A stretch of 64,000 bases of DNA, taken from JAJXWB01 sp046349085 (GTDB lineage Bacteria; Pseudomonadota; Alphaproteobacteria; Rhizobiales; Beijerinckiaceae). This document shows positions 41,228 to 51,004 of this stretch, piece after piece (the stretch's first letter is position 1; each line of letters starts with the position of its first letter). Made by a program: the position numbers and the translations under genes. The notes under the pieces are model-generated. The model made no database searches, was not told the DNA's origin, and worked only from the letters and a program-made list of their open reading frames with translations. The stretch lies in the NCBI GenBank assembly GCA_046349085.1, contig JAXMDA010000006.1, positions 186,001 to 250,000 on the forward strand, read 5' to 3'.

Positions 41228-42682
41228 ATGGCGCAGGACGCCGCGCAGCGTTCGCCGGTGCAGGAATGGCGGTCGGCAGGACTGCTGATCGCCGGCGCGT
41301 GGGCGGACGGCGTGCGCGCGGTCGACATCCCCGACAAGTTTAGCCTGGCGCCCTTCATGACGGCGCAACTGCCGTCGCGCGAGCAGGTGAGCCGCTGCGT
41401 CGCGGCGGCCGGCGCGGCTTTTGCCGCGAGCAAGCTGGGGCCGCACGAACGCGGCGCCATTCTTGACCGCGCCGCCGAACGTATCGAGAAGCGCGCCGAC
41501 GAAATCGTCGATATTCTCGTCCGTGAGGCCGGCTTCCCGCGCCGTGACGCGATGGGCGAACTGCAGCGCTGCGCCGTCACGTTCCGGTTGTCGGCGGAAG
41601 AGGCGCGCCGCTTCGCGGGCGAAGTCGTGCCGATCGAGGGCGCGGCAGGGCAGAAGGGACGTCTCGGCTTCACGCTGCGCGTGCCGCTCGGAATCGTCTG
41701 CGCCATCACGCCGTTCAACGCGCCGCTCAATACGGTCGCCCACAAGGTCGGTCCCGCGCTCGCCGCCGGCAACGCGGTCATTCTCAAGCCGTCGCTGCAC
41801 ACGCCGATGAGCTCCTGCATCATGGCGGAATGCCTGATCGAGGCGGGGCTTCCGCGCGGGCTCATCTCGGTGCTGCATGGCGACGCCGAAGTCGCGCAAT
41901 GGCTGCTCGAGGAGCCGGCGGTCAATTTCTACGCCTTCACCGGATCCACCCAGGTCGGCCGCGTCATCCAGAACAGCGCCGGCCTGCGGCGCACGCAGAT
42001 GGAGCTGGGCTCGATCTCCCATTGCATCCTCTGCGAGGACGCCGACCTGGACGTCGCCCTGCCCAAGGTCGTGAACGCCAGCTATCGCAAGGCAGGGCAG
42101 GTCTGCACCTCGATCCAGGTGCTGCTCGTGCAGCGGCCCTTGGTCGGCGAGGCCGAGCGGCGGCTGGCCGAACTCGCCGCGGCATTGCCCTGCGGCGATC
42201 CGGCCGATGATCGAACCATCGTCGGACCCGTGATCAGCCTCCAGTCGGCCGAACGAATCGAGAGCTGGATCGAAGACGCCGTCAGGCGCGGCGCCCGCAA
42301 GCTCGCAGGCGGCCCGCGCAAGGGCGCCGTGGTGCCGCCGACGCTGCTGGCCGATGTCGACGCTTCCACGCCGCTCGGCTGCCAGGAAGTGTTCGGCCCC
42401 GTGCTGTGCATCACGCCGTTCGATACGGTCGACGAAGCCATCGCGCGGGTGAACGGGACGCCCTACGGGCTCGCGACAGGGATATTCACCCGGCGTATCG
42501 ACGTCGCGCTGCGCGCGGCGCATGAGCTTCAAGTCGGCGGCGTCCATATCAACGAAACGCCGAGCTCGCGCGTGGACGTGATGCCCTACGGCGGCTCGAA
42601 GGACAGTGGCTTCGGCCGCGAGGGGCCGCATTATGCGATCCGCGAGATGAGCGAAGAACGGATGATCACCATCCTGGCATGA
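41228..42682 (+). CDS. NAD(P)-dependent aldehyde dehydrogenase
   Basis: A 484-residue aldehyde dehydrogenase. The active-site residues are N164 (PFNAP), K187 (LKPS), E259 (MELGS) and the nucleophile C293 (GQVCTS). It oxidises an aldehyde to the acid or thioester. The ATG at 41228 has a GAGGGAGG site before it, preferable to an in-frame ATG at 41141. It is the first gene of a long operon, divergent from LysR. Substrate unknown; an aldehyde produced by the following ThDP enzyme or a transketolase product is plausible. Confidence 0.9.
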   Translation: MAQDAAQRSPVQEWRSAGLLIAGAWADGVRAVDIPDKFSLAPFMTAQLPSREQVSRCVAAAGAAFAASKLGPHERGAILDRAAERIEKRADEIVDILVREAGFPRRDAMGELQRCAVTFRLSAEEARRFAGEVVPIEGAAGQKGRLGFTLRVPLGIVCAITPFNAPLNTVAHKVGPALAAGNAVILKPSLHTPMSSCIMAECLIEAGLPRGLISVLHGDAEVAQWLLEEPAVNFYAFTGSTQVGRVIQNSAGLRRTQMELGSISHCILCEDADLDVALPKVVNASYRKAGQVCTSIQVLLVQRPLVGEAERRLAELAAALPCGDPADDRTIVGPVISLQSAERIESWIEDAVRRGARKLAGGPRKGAVVPPTLLADVDASTPLGCQEVFGPVLCITPFDTVDEAIARVNGTPYGLATGIFTRRIDVALRAAHELQVGGVHINETPSSRVDVMPYGGSKDSGFGREGPHYAIREMSEERMITILA

Positions 42683-42714
42683 CGGCCGGATGGAACGGAG
42701 GCGAACGAGTCGCG

Positions 42715-44505
42715 ATGGCGAGGATGAAGGGCGGCGAACTGATCGCCGAATATCTGGTCAAGCAGAAGACGCCGTTCGTCTTCGGCGTCTGCGGCCATGG
42801 CAACGTCGGCATTCTCGATGCGCTCTACCAGGTGCGCGACAAGGTCGCGCTGATTTCGCCGCGTCACGAACAGGCGGCGGGCCATATGGCGGACGCCTAT
42901 TTCCGCGTGAAGCATTCCCCCGTCGCCACGCTCACCTCCACGGGGCCGGGCTCGGCGAACATCGTCATGCCCTGCGTGACGGCGATTTCCGATTCGTCCG
43001 CCTTTCTCGCGATCACCGCGAATGTGCCGACGTCGCAGGCCAACCGTGCGCCCTTCCAGGAACTCTACGCGCACAATCAGGCCGACTTCGCGCAGGTGCT
43101 GCGCCCGGTCGTGAAACGCTCGTTCCAGCCGAGCCGCGTCGAGATGCTGCCGCTGGCGCTGCGGCAGGCCTATGACACGATGCTGACGGGACGGCCGGGA
43201 CCCGTGAATCTCGACATTCCCTACAACGTCTTCCAGGAAGAGGCCGACGTCGAAATTCCCGCGCCTTCGCACACGCATGGCTCGCATCGCCCGAGCGCGA
43301 GCGAGGCTGATCTGAACGCCGCGGTGGAGCTTCTCGCGCAGGCCAGGCGCCCCGTCTTCTTCATCGGGCAGGGCACGACGCTGTCGGAGGCGGGTCCCGA
43401 GATCACGGAACTGCAACGGCGCTGGGGCATTCCCGTCATCACCTCGCCGAACGGCATGGGCCTCGTGCCGCCCGACGATCCGCTGACGCTCGGCTTCATC
43501 GGCCGCAACGGCGCCTATCCCGCTAACCAGGCAGGCCGCTTCGCCGATCTCGTGCTCTGCATCGGCACGCGTTTCGACGACCGCTCCTCGTCGAGCTGGC
43601 ATCAGGGCTATTCCTGGAACTTCCCGCACACCAGGCTGCTGCAGGTCGATATCGACCCGCTCGAACTCGGCCGCAATTATCCGCCGACGCTCGGCGTGAT
43701 CGCCGACGCCAAGACCTTCGCCGCGCAACTGATCGCCGCTCTCTCGCAACGCGGCGACGTTACGCGCGCCAACTTCGCCGGTTGGCGCGCGGAAATCGCG
43801 AAATGGCAGGCCGAATGGGAGAAGTTCATCAGGCCGAACTTCTCCGCCGTAACGACGCCGATCAGGCCCGAATATGTCGTGGGCGCGCTGATCGACGTGC
43901 TGCCGCGCGACGTCATCCTGTCGCTGGATTCCGGCGTGCACCACAATTGGTTCATGCAGTTCTGGAAGCCGCAGCACGCCCAGAGCATGCTCAATAGCTG
44001 GGGCTATTCCTCCATGGGCTTCGGCGTTTGCGGCGTGCTCGGCGCACAGCTTGCCGCGCCCGAGCGCACTTGCGTGGCGGTTGTGGGCGACGGCGGCTTC
44101 ATGATGGCGCCGCATGTCGTCGCCACCGCGGTCGAATACAATCTGCCCTGCATCTGGATCGTCTGGAACAATTTCGCCTGGGGCGCCATCCGCGACATCC
44201 AGTACGGCATGTTCGAGGGCCGCGAATACGGCACCGCCTTCTACAAGGGCAATCAGGGGCCGGGCGGCGAACGCTACAACCCGGATTTCGCGGCCTGGGC
44301 GCGCGCCTGCGGCGCGGACGGCGTGACCGTCACGCGCAGCGAGGATCTGCGCGGCGCAGTCGAGACGGCGGTGAAGAACCGTCGGCCCTGCGTGATCGAC
44401 CTTCACGTCGACGCCGAAGTGCGGCCGCCGTCCACGGGCACATGGGAGCTGCCGCCCATTCCCTTCAAGGAGCCCGCGTTCGGCAAGCCTTATCGCGCAA
44501 GTTGA
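42715..44505 (+). CDS. Thiamine-diphosphate-dependent enzyme, acetolactate synthase-like
   Basis: A 596-residue ThDP enzyme with the three-domain layout of acetolactate synthase, benzoylformate decarboxylase and 2-hydroxyacyl-CoA lyase. The catalytic Glu is in SPRHEQAAGHMADAY, and the ThDP/Mg motif is GDGGFMMAPHVVATA...NNFAW. The FGVCGHGNVG start is less common and recalls IolD-like proteins. It likely makes or breaks a C-C bond next to a carbonyl. The ATG at 42715 is chosen; an ATG at 42679 overlaps the previous stop (ATGA) and adds twelve residues. The reaction in this pathway is unknown. Confidence 0.8.
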   Translation: MARMKGGELIAEYLVKQKTPFVFGVCGHGNVGILDALYQVRDKVALISPRHEQAAGHMADAYFRVKHSPVATLTSTGPGSANIVMPCVTAISDSSAFLAITANVPTSQANRAPFQELYAHNQADFAQVLRPVVKRSFQPSRVEMLPLALRQAYDTMLTGRPGPVNLDIPYNVFQEEADVEIPAPSHTHGSHRPSASEADLNAAVELLAQARRPVFFIGQGTTLSEAGPEITELQRRWGIPVITSPNGMGLVPPDDPLTLGFIGRNGAYPANQAGRFADLVLCIGTRFDDRSSSSWHQGYSWNFPHTRLLQVDIDPLELGRNYPPTLGVIADAKTFAAQLIAALSQRGDVTRANFAGWRAEIAKWQAEWEKFIRPNFSAVTTPIRPEYVVGALIDVLPRDVILSLDSGVHHNWFMQFWKPQHAQSMLNSWGYSSMGFGVCGVLGAQLAAPERTCVAVVGDGGFMMAPHVVATAVEYNLPCIWIVWNNFAWGAIRDIQYGMFEGREYGTAFYKGNQGPGGERYNPDFAAWARACGADGVTVTRSEDLRGAVETAVKNRRPCVIDLHVDAEVRPPSTGTWELPPIPFKEPAFGKPYRAS

Positions 44506-44534
44506 AACGACGAAACACAAGGGAGGAGTGCGTC

Positions 44535-45773
44535 ATGAACAAGTTCGCAAGCACCAAGAGAATGATGCTGGGCGGCGTCGCGAGCGCGGTCATGCTCGCC
44601 GCCGCATCGCTGGCGACCGGCGCCTCGGCGCAGGAGACGGGACCGGTGAAGATCGGCTTGATCTATTCCAAGCAGGGTCCCGGCGCCTCGATCGGCCAGT
44701 TCCTTCAGCGCGGCAGCGAACTCGCGGCGGAGCAGGCCGGCATGAAGGCGCTCGGCCGTCCGATCGAGCTGATCTGGCTCGACGAGAACGGCCCGGAAGG
44801 CGCGCAGCAGAACATGCAGAGGCTGATCGACGAGAACAAGGTCGTGGCGGTCGTCGGCGGCAATTACTCGAATTCCGCGCTCGCAATGATGAGCGTCGCC
44901 AACCGCGCCAAGATCCCGCTGATCCTGCCCGGCGCCGCGGCGCGCGAGATCACCGGCAAGGATTGCAGCCGCTACACGTTCCGCACGCAGGCCACCGTGC
45001 CGGTGCAGATCAACGGCCTGATGCCCTACGTGCAGCAGGTCGGCAAGAAGGTCTACTTCATCACGCCGTCCTACGCTTTCGGACAGGACATCGTGAAATC
45101 CGCGCGCGCCGGCCTGCCCGCGATCGGCGCCACGGAAATCGGCAGCGACGAGGTGCCGATCAACACCGCCGATTATTCTTCGTTCATCCTGAAAATCCGG
45201 CAGGCCAAGCCCGACGTGGTGATCGGCGGCCTTGTCGGCGGCGACCTCTCGAACTTCCTGAAGCAGTGGAACGAAATGGGGATGAAGGACAAGGCGCCCT
45301 ACGCCGCTGTCGCCGTCACCGACACGGACTTCTGGGACGTCGGCCCGCAGGCCTCCACCGGCATCTTCATCAAGCCCTGGTACTACGCGAACCCGAAGAA
45401 CACGGCGGCCGAAAAGAAGATGATCGCGGACTTCCAGAAGAAGTACGGCCAGCCGCCGTCCGACAAGACCTGGTCGGGCTGGATCGCCATGCGCGCCCTG
45501 CTCGAATCCATCGAGGCGGCAAAATCGACCAAGCCGCAGGACATCGTGACCTCGCTGGAGAAGTGGAAGAACGCCGAGGGCGATTTCCCCTTCTATTTCC
45601 GCGAATGGGACCATCAGCTCGTGCGTCCCGCGGTCATCGTGAAGGTGAAGGCGAACATCGCCGACAAGTGGGACTTCATGGACTTCCTCAAATACACGTC
45701 CGACTCTCCCGAGAGCACCGAGAAGGCGTTCGGCACGAAGGAGGAAGTCGGCTGCAAGATGCCGGCGCTGTGA
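44535..45773 (+). CDS. Liv-type ABC transporter substrate-binding protein
   Basis: A 412-residue periplasmic binding protein of the branched-chain amino acid/aromatic acid class. It has a signal peptide (about 1-32, ending GASAQ), followed by VKIGLIYSKQGPGASIGQF. A GGGAGGAG Shine-Dalgarno lies close before the ATG. Relatives bind amino acids, amides, urea or aromatic and short organic acids, so the substrate cannot be fixed. It delivers to the LivH-like permease and the LivMGF fusion encoded next. Confidence 0.9.
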   Translation: MNKFASTKRMMLGGVASAVMLAAASLATGASAQETGPVKIGLIYSKQGPGASIGQFLQRGSELAAEQAGMKALGRPIELIWLDENGPEGAQQNMQRLIDENKVVAVVGGNYSNSALAMMSVANRAKIPLILPGAAAREITGKDCSRYTFRTQATVPVQINGLMPYVQQVGKKVYFITPSYAFGQDIVKSARAGLPAIGATEIGSDEVPINTADYSSFILKIRQAKPDVVIGGLVGGDLSNFLKQWNEMGMKDKAPYAAVAVTDTDFWDVGPQASTGIFIKPWYYANPKNTAAEKKMIADFQKKYGQPPSDKTWSGWIAMRALLESIEAAKSTKPQDIVTSLEKWKNAEGDFPFYFREWDHQLVRPAVIVKVKANIADKWDFMDFLKYTSDSPESTEKAFGTKEEVGCKMPAL

Positions 45774-45811
45774 TCGAGGCCTGAGCGCGAGGCCGACGGC
45801 GGAACAAAGAC

Positions 45812-46681
45812 ATGCTCGACATACTGGTCTCCCAGACCGCCAACGGCCTCGTGCTGGGGTTCATCTACGTCCTGATCGCGGTCGGCCTCTCGATCACCTT
45901 CGGCCTTCTGGGCGTCATCAACTTCGCGCATGGCGCGTTCTTCGCGCTGGGCGCCTATTTCGGCTGGCAATTGTTCCGCTGGTTCGGCTGGAGCGCGGTC
46001 ATCCTTGCGCCGCCTCTGGTCGGACTGGTCGGCATGGCCCTGGAGGCGACGCTGATCCGTCGTCTCTATGGCAAGGAGCCTCTGCTCAGTCTCGTCGTCA
46101 CCTTCGCGCTCGCGCTGCTGATCGAGGCGCTGATCCGCGTGATCTGGGGCGCCGACGGCAAGCCCTTCAACCCGCCGCCATTCCTGGCGGGCATCATCGA
46201 AGTCGGCCCCTTGCTCATCACGAAATATCGCGCGGCCGTGCTGGGCGTCACCGTCGCCACGCTGCTCGGCCTGTGGGCCTTCCTGGCCTGGACGCCCTAC
46301 GGGCGCGTGCTGCGCGCCGGCAGCCGCGATCCTGAAATGGTGGAGTTGCTCGGCATCAACCTGCCGCGCGTTCTCAACGCCGTCTTCGGTCTCGGCTGCG
46401 CGCTGGCGGCCATTGCAGGCGTGCTCGCCGCGCCGCTCTGGACCGTTTCGCCCTCGATGTCCGCCAACGCCGTCATGCCGGCCTTCGTGGTCGTGGCCAT
46501 CGGCGGCCTCGGCTCGTTCCTCGGGGCCGTCGTCGCGGGCCTCGCGGTCGGCGTCGTCACCGCGCTCACCATCCAGTTCTGGCCGGAAGCCTCGGCCGGC
46601 GCCATGTACGCGCTGATGTTCGCGATCATGCTGCTGCGCCCGCGCGGCCTGTTCGGCGAGAAGTGGGAGCGCTTCGAATGA
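45812..46681 (+). CDS. Liv-type ABC transporter permease (LivH-like)
   Basis: A 289-residue inner-membrane protein of the LivH class. The N-terminal FIYVLIAVGLSITFGLLGVINFAHGAFF is the hallmark segment; about eight hydrophobic stretches follow. It pairs with the LivM-like N-terminal part of the next gene's product. Its stop overlaps the next ATG (ATGA), so the two halves of the channel are made together. Confidence 0.92.
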   Translation: MLDILVSQTANGLVLGFIYVLIAVGLSITFGLLGVINFAHGAFFALGAYFGWQLFRWFGWSAVILAPPLVGLVGMALEATLIRRLYGKEPLLSLVVTFALALLIEALIRVIWGADGKPFNPPPFLAGIIEVGPLLITKYRAAVLGVTVATLLGLWAFLAWTPYGRVLRAGSRDPEMVELLGINLPRVLNAVFGLGCALAAIAGVLAAPLWTVSPSMSANAVMPAFVVVAIGGLGSFLGAVVAGLAVGVVTALTIQFWPEASAGAMYALMFAIMLLRPRGLFGEKWERFE

Positions 46682-49251
46682 GCGCTTCCAGCCCCTCCAT
46701 GCTCGCGCGCCTCTGGGCCAATCCGATCGTCGTCATGACGGTCGTGCTTGTGGCCGTTTCCGGGATTGCGCTGGCGACCGGCATGCCGATCCACCGCGTC
46801 ACGCAGATCGCAATCTACACGCTCTACAGCGCCGGCGTGAACTTCCTCATCGGCTATCTCGGCCTCGTGCCGTTCGGCGCCTCGTTTTTCTTCGGCTGCG
46901 CCGCCTACGCGGTCGCCATCAGCGCCGGCTACATGTCCGGCGGCAGCGAGATTTCCGGCCTCGCCATCGCCTTTGTCTTCTCCGTTCTTCTTGCGGTCGT
47001 TGTCGGCGCGGTCATCCTGCGCCGGCGCGGTCTCTACTTCTCGCTGCTGACGCTCGCCTGCTCGCAGATCGCTTTCGAGATCGCCTTCAAATGGACGAGC
47101 TTCACGGGCGGCGAGAACGGGTTGCAGAGCGTCGAGCGGCCGCTCTTTACCTCCGCGATCCCGTTTCATCTGTTTTCGTTGGCCGTCATCCTCGGCGCGC
47201 TCTGGCTGCTGTGGCGGATCGCGCATTCGCCATTCGGCCGCGTGATGCAGGCGCTGCGCGACAACGAGCAGCGCGTGGCGAGCCTCGGCTTCGACGCTTA
47301 CCTGACAAAGCTCGTCGGCGTGGTGATCGCCGGCGGCGCAATCGGCGTCGCGGGCGGACTGATGGCGCTGCTGCTGCAGGGCGCCTACGCCAACGCCCTG
47401 AGCTGGCAGCGCGCCGGCGATCCGGTGCTGATGGCGGCGCTGGGCGGCGTGCATCATTTCCTCGGCCCGCTGTGGGGCGCCATCGTCTTCATCGTGCTGG
47501 AAGACCGTCTCAGCGCCATCACCGAGAATTGGTGGCTGATCTTCGCGCCGATCATCATCGCCTTCGCGCTCCTGTCCTTCGAAGGCATTCAGGGCGTGTT
47601 CCAGCGCATGATCGGCCGCGACAGGTGGATGCTGACGCGCTGGGGCATACCGGATCGGCCTGCCTCGATCACGCCCTATGTCCCCGCGTCGATCACGTCC
47701 GGCGCCGACACGACCGGCCCGATCCTGTCGGTGCGCAACCTCTCCAAGAGTTTCGGCTCGATCGTGACGCAGAATGGCGTGTCGCTCGATGTGGCGCACA
47801 CCGGCCTGCACAGCCTGATCGGACCGAACGGCGCGGGAAAGACGACCTTCTTCAACCTGCTGACAGGCGTTCACAAGCCCGACGGCGGCGAGATCGACTT
47901 CGAGGGCCGCTCGATCGCGCGCCTGTCGCCACATCAGCGCGCGCGGCTCGGAATCTCGCGCTCGTTCCAGATCCTCAGCGTCTTTCCCAATCTCACCGCC
48001 TTCGAGAACGTGCGCGTCGCCGTGCAGGCGGCAAACCGCAACTGGTTTTCGTTCTGGCGCGACGCCTATGCGGACGAGGCGTCCAACATGCGGGTCTGGT
48101 CGCTGCTCGACGCCGTCGGCCTCGCCGACCGGGCGGCGGAATTGTGCTCGGCCCTGTCGCATGGCGAGAAGCGCCTGCTCGAGATCGCCGTTTCGCTGGC
48201 GACCGACGCCCGCCTGCTCCTGCTCGACGAGCCGCTGGCCGGCCTGGCGGAATCGGACCGTGAGGTCGTGGGCGCTCTCATCCGGCGTCTGGCGACGACG
48301 CATTCGGTATTCCTGATCGAACACGACATCGACCGTGTGCTCGCGCTCTCGGATCGCATCACGGTGCTGCATCAGGGGCGCATCATCGCGGATGGCAAGC
48401 CTGCCGCGGTCGCGCGCAATCGCGATGTCGTCACCGCCTACCTCGGCGACGCCGAGGCCGCGGCGCCCGTGAACGTCGCGCGGCTGAGGCCGAACAGGCA
48501 GGCGCAGGCGGAGGCGACGCCGCTCCTGCGCCTCGAGGGCGTGCGCTCCGGCTATGGCGGCGGCATCGTCCTCGACGGCGTCGACATGATCGTCCGGCCG
48601 GGAGAAGTCGTCGCCTTGCTTGGCCGCAACGGCGTCGGAAAGACCACGGCCATGCGCACGATCACCGGCGTGCTGCCGGCGAGCGGCGGGCGCATCGAAT
48701 TCGATGGCGCCGAGATCGCCGCGTTGCGCGCCGATGAAATCAACCGGCGCGGCGTCTCGCTCGTGCCGGAAGGACGGCGGCTGTTCCCGAACCTGACCGT
48801 GGTGGAGAACCTCAAGCTCGCCATGCGCCCGGGCGGCGCCACGCAGGAGGAAATCTTCGATCTCTTCCCCCGCCTCGCCGAGCGTGCGCGGTCCCGTGGC
48901 GAGACCCTGTCGGGCGGTGAACGCCAGATGGTCGCCATCGCACGCGCGCTCATGGCGCCGAGCAAGCTGATCCTGCTCGACGAGCCCTTCGAGGGGTTGG
49001 CGCCGGCTGTCGTCCACGAAGTGCGCGAAGCTGTCATGAAGCTCACCTCGCGCGCCAGCCTCGTCATCGTCGAACATCACGCCGAGAGCGTGCTGGCGAT
49101 GGCCGATCGCGCCTATGTGCTCGTCAACGGCCGTATCGCCTACGGCGGCTCCGCGGCCGAACTGGCCTCGGACAAGGCCTTGCAGGAGCGGCTGCTCGGC
49201 GTTGTGCACGGCGCCGACGCCCATCCGCAGGCGGCGGGCGCATCGGCATGA
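46678..49251 (+). CDS. Fused LivM-LivG-LivF ABC transporter protein
   Basis: An 857-residue protein joining three usually separate subunits. Residues 1-310 are a LivM-like permease (GAGVNFLIGYLGLVPFG-type start, docking loop near 250-260). A linker of about 35 residues follows. Residues 348-590 are a LivG-like ATPase (Walker A 382-390, signature LSHGE 493-497, Walker B LLLLDEP). Residues 615-845 are a LivF-like ATPase (Walker A 649-657, signature LSGGERQM, Walker B LILLDEP). No stop or frameshift interrupts it. With LivH and the binding protein it makes a full importer from three polypeptides instead of five. Confidence 0.92.
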   Translation: MSASSPSMLARLWANPIVVMTVVLVAVSGIALATGMPIHRVTQIAIYTLYSAGVNFLIGYLGLVPFGASFFFGCAAYAVAISAGYMSGGSEISGLAIAFVFSVLLAVVVGAVILRRRGLYFSLLTLACSQIAFEIAFKWTSFTGGENGLQSVERPLFTSAIPFHLFSLAVILGALWLLWRIAHSPFGRVMQALRDNEQRVASLGFDAYLTKLVGVVIAGGAIGVAGGLMALLLQGAYANALSWQRAGDPVLMAALGGVHHFLGPLWGAIVFIVLEDRLSAITENWWLIFAPIIIAFALLSFEGIQGVFQRMIGRDRWMLTRWGIPDRPASITPYVPASITSGADTTGPILSVRNLSKSFGSIVTQNGVSLDVAHTGLHSLIGPNGAGKTTFFNLLTGVHKPDGGEIDFEGRSIARLSPHQRARLGISRSFQILSVFPNLTAFENVRVAVQAANRNWFSFWRDAYADEASNMRVWSLLDAVGLADRAAELCSALSHGEKRLLEIAVSLATDARLLLLDEPLAGLAESDREVVGALIRRLATTHSVFLIEHDIDRVLALSDRITVLHQGRIIADGKPAAVARNRDVVTAYLGDAEAAAPVNVARLRPNRQAQAEATPLLRLEGVRSGYGGGIVLDGVDMIVRPGEVVALLGRNGVGKTTAMRTITGVLPASGGRIEFDGAEIAALRADEINRRGVSLVPEGRRLFPNLTVVENLKLAMRPGGATQEEIFDLFPRLAERARSRGETLSGGERQMVAIARALMAPSKLILLDEPFEGLAPAVVHEVREAVMKLTSRASLVIVEHHAESVLAMADRAYVLVNGRIAYGGSAAELASDKALQERLLGVVHGADAHPQAAGASA

Positions 49252-50081
49252 GGGAGATTGCGGTCAACACCTACGGCTATATCTGGTCGACGCCGGCCGC
49301 CGATTGCGTGCGGCGGCTGGCGGACCTCGGCTATCGCAATTTCGAGCTCATGATCCATCCGCCGCACCTGCCGCTCGACGGCATGTCGCCGGCCGCGCGC
49401 AATGGCCTGCGCAGGGCGGTGGAACAGTCGGGAGCGCGGGTCACGTCGGTCAACATGCCGAGCCTCGACCAGAATCTGGCAAGTTCCTTCTCGCGTGTCC
49501 GCGAGGCGTCCGTCGCGATGTTCCTCGATGCGATCGACCTCGTGGCCGACATCGGTTCGCCGAACCTGGTGACGGTGCCGGGCCGCATGAGCCCGCTGTT
49601 TCCGCCGCCGCGCGCGGATCGCATTGCCTGGATGACGGAGGCCATGGAAAAACTTCTGCCGCGCGCCGAAGCGCGCGGCGTGCGCCTCTGCGTGGAGAAC
49701 GTGCCCTTCGCCTCCTTTCCCGAGGCGGCGGCGCTCGGCGATTTCGTGCGCGGTTTCCGCTCGCCGGCCATCGGCGTCTGCTACGACGCGGCGAATGCGC
49801 ATTTCATCGGCGAGGATGTCGCGCAGGGCGTCGCCGGACTTGCCGATCTGCTGAAGGTCGTCCACCTCTCGGACACGACGCGCCAGGTCTGGCGGCACGA
49901 CCGCATCGGCCTCGGCGACGTGCCGGCCGAGGCCTTCGCAAGGGCTCTCGATGAAGCGGGGTTTGCCGGGCCCTGCACGCTGGAGATCATCGACGCCGAT
50001 ACGGAAGGCGCGCTCGCCGACTCCTGCCGCGCGCTCGCCGATTTCGGCTTCGCCCAACCGCAGGCGAGGGCGCGCGCATGA
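49248..50081 (+). CDS. TIM-barrel sugar isomerase/epimerase
   Basis: A 277-residue xylose-isomerase-like TIM barrel. Likely metal ligands are E in LCVENVPF, D in CYDAANAHF, H in VVHLSDT and E in CTLEIID. Family members isomerise or epimerise sugars, keto-acids or inosose derivatives in catabolism. It overlaps the LivMGF stop by four bases and the next gene by four bases, so it belongs to the import operon. The substrate is unknown. Confidence 0.83.
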   Translation: MREIAVNTYGYIWSTPAADCVRRLADLGYRNFELMIHPPHLPLDGMSPAARNGLRRAVEQSGARVTSVNMPSLDQNLASSFSRVREASVAMFLDAIDLVADIGSPNLVTVPGRMSPLFPPPRADRIAWMTEAMEKLLPRAEARGVRLCVENVPFASFPEAAALGDFVRGFRSPAIGVCYDAANAHFIGEDVAQGVAGLADLLKVVHLSDTTRQVWRHDRIGLGDVPAEAFARALDEAGFAGPCTLEIIDADTEGALADSCRALADFGFAQPQARARA

Positions 50082-51004
50082 GCGCCGTTCTCGTCACCGG
50101 CGCGGCCGGGCTGCTCGGTCGTTTCGTCGTGCGCGAACTTCTCGCGAACGGCTATAGCGTGCGCGGCCTCGACAGGCGTGCAGGCGAGACGGACATCGAA
50201 TGGCATGTCGGCGATGTCACGGATCCCGCGCTTGTCGCCGGCGCCATGAACGGGACGGACGCAGTTCTCCACATCGCCGCCATTCCGAACATCTGGTCCG
50301 GCGACGGCCAGACGATCATGCGCGTCAATCTGCTGGGGACCTATACGGTCTTCGAAGCCGCCGAAGCGGCGGGCGTCAGGCGCGCGGTCTTCTGCTCGAG
50401 CGATTCCGTCGCCGGCTACACCGTGCGCGAAGGCCGGATGCTGCCTCCGCGCTATGCGCCGCTCGATCTCGACCATCCGCTACTGGCGACCGACCCCTAT
50501 GCGGTGAGCAAGGTCATGGGCGAGGATCTCGCCCGCGCCTATGCGCTGCGCGGCATGTCGGTCGTGGCGCTGCGCACCGTCTTCGTCGCCTATCCGGAGA
50601 TGGCGGCCGAGATCGTCGCCCGCGCGAAGAATCCGGACGCTTACAAGGGGCCGATGGCGGGAGGCCCTTCGTCTGCCGGCGGCGGCCCGCTGCATCACCA
50701 CATCGATCCCCGCGATCTCGCGCGCGCCTTCCGGCTCGCGCTCGAACTTCCCATGCAGCCCGGCGCGTTCGAGCGCTTCTATCTGTCGGCTGAGGTGACG
50801 CTATCGCCGGAGCCGACAGTGCGGCGTCTGCGCCGCCTGCACGGGGACGCGATCGAGATCCGCAATCCCGAACTCTACGACCGGCAGCCCTTCGCGCCGC
50901 TTTATGATCTTTCCCACGCGGCCGAGCGTCTCGGCTTCGTCGCGGAATACGATCAGCGCAATCTGCTTGCCGGCCTGCCGGGCTTTCCAGGAGAAACCAG
51001 ATGA
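50078..51004 (+). CDS. NAD-dependent epimerase/dehydratase (extended SDR)
   Basis: A 308-residue extended SDR. The cofactor loop is VTGAAGLLGRFVVRELL, and the active-site region is FCSSDSVAGY...DPYAVSKVMGEDLA with the Y-x3-K pair (YAVSK). It acts on a sugar or polyol, oxidising, epimerising or removing water. It is one of two such proteins in the operon (the other starts at 51432), suggesting sequential steps. Neighbouring starts overlap by four bases on each side. Confidence 0.83.
   Translation: MSAVLVTGAAGLLGRFVVRELLANGYSVRGLDRRAGETDIEWHVGDVTDPALVAGAMNGTDAVLHIAAIPNIWSGDGQTIMRVNLLGTYTVFEAAEAAGVRRAVFCSSDSVAGYTVREGRMLPPRYAPLDLDHPLLATDPYAVSKVMGEDLARAYALRGMSVVALRTVFVAYPEMAAEIVARAKNPDAYKGPMAGGPSSAGGGPLHHHIDPRDLARAFRLALELPMQPGAFERFYLSAEVTLSPEPTVRRLRRLHGDAIEIRNPELYDRQPFAPLYDLSHAAERLGFVAEYDQRNLLAGLPGFPGETR

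Noticed and set aside
46297..49224. 975-codon open frame antisense to the LivMGF fusion
   Set aside because: The composition (His/Asp/Arg/Gln-rich) is that of a codon-bias shadow, and the plus strand encodes a clear transporter.
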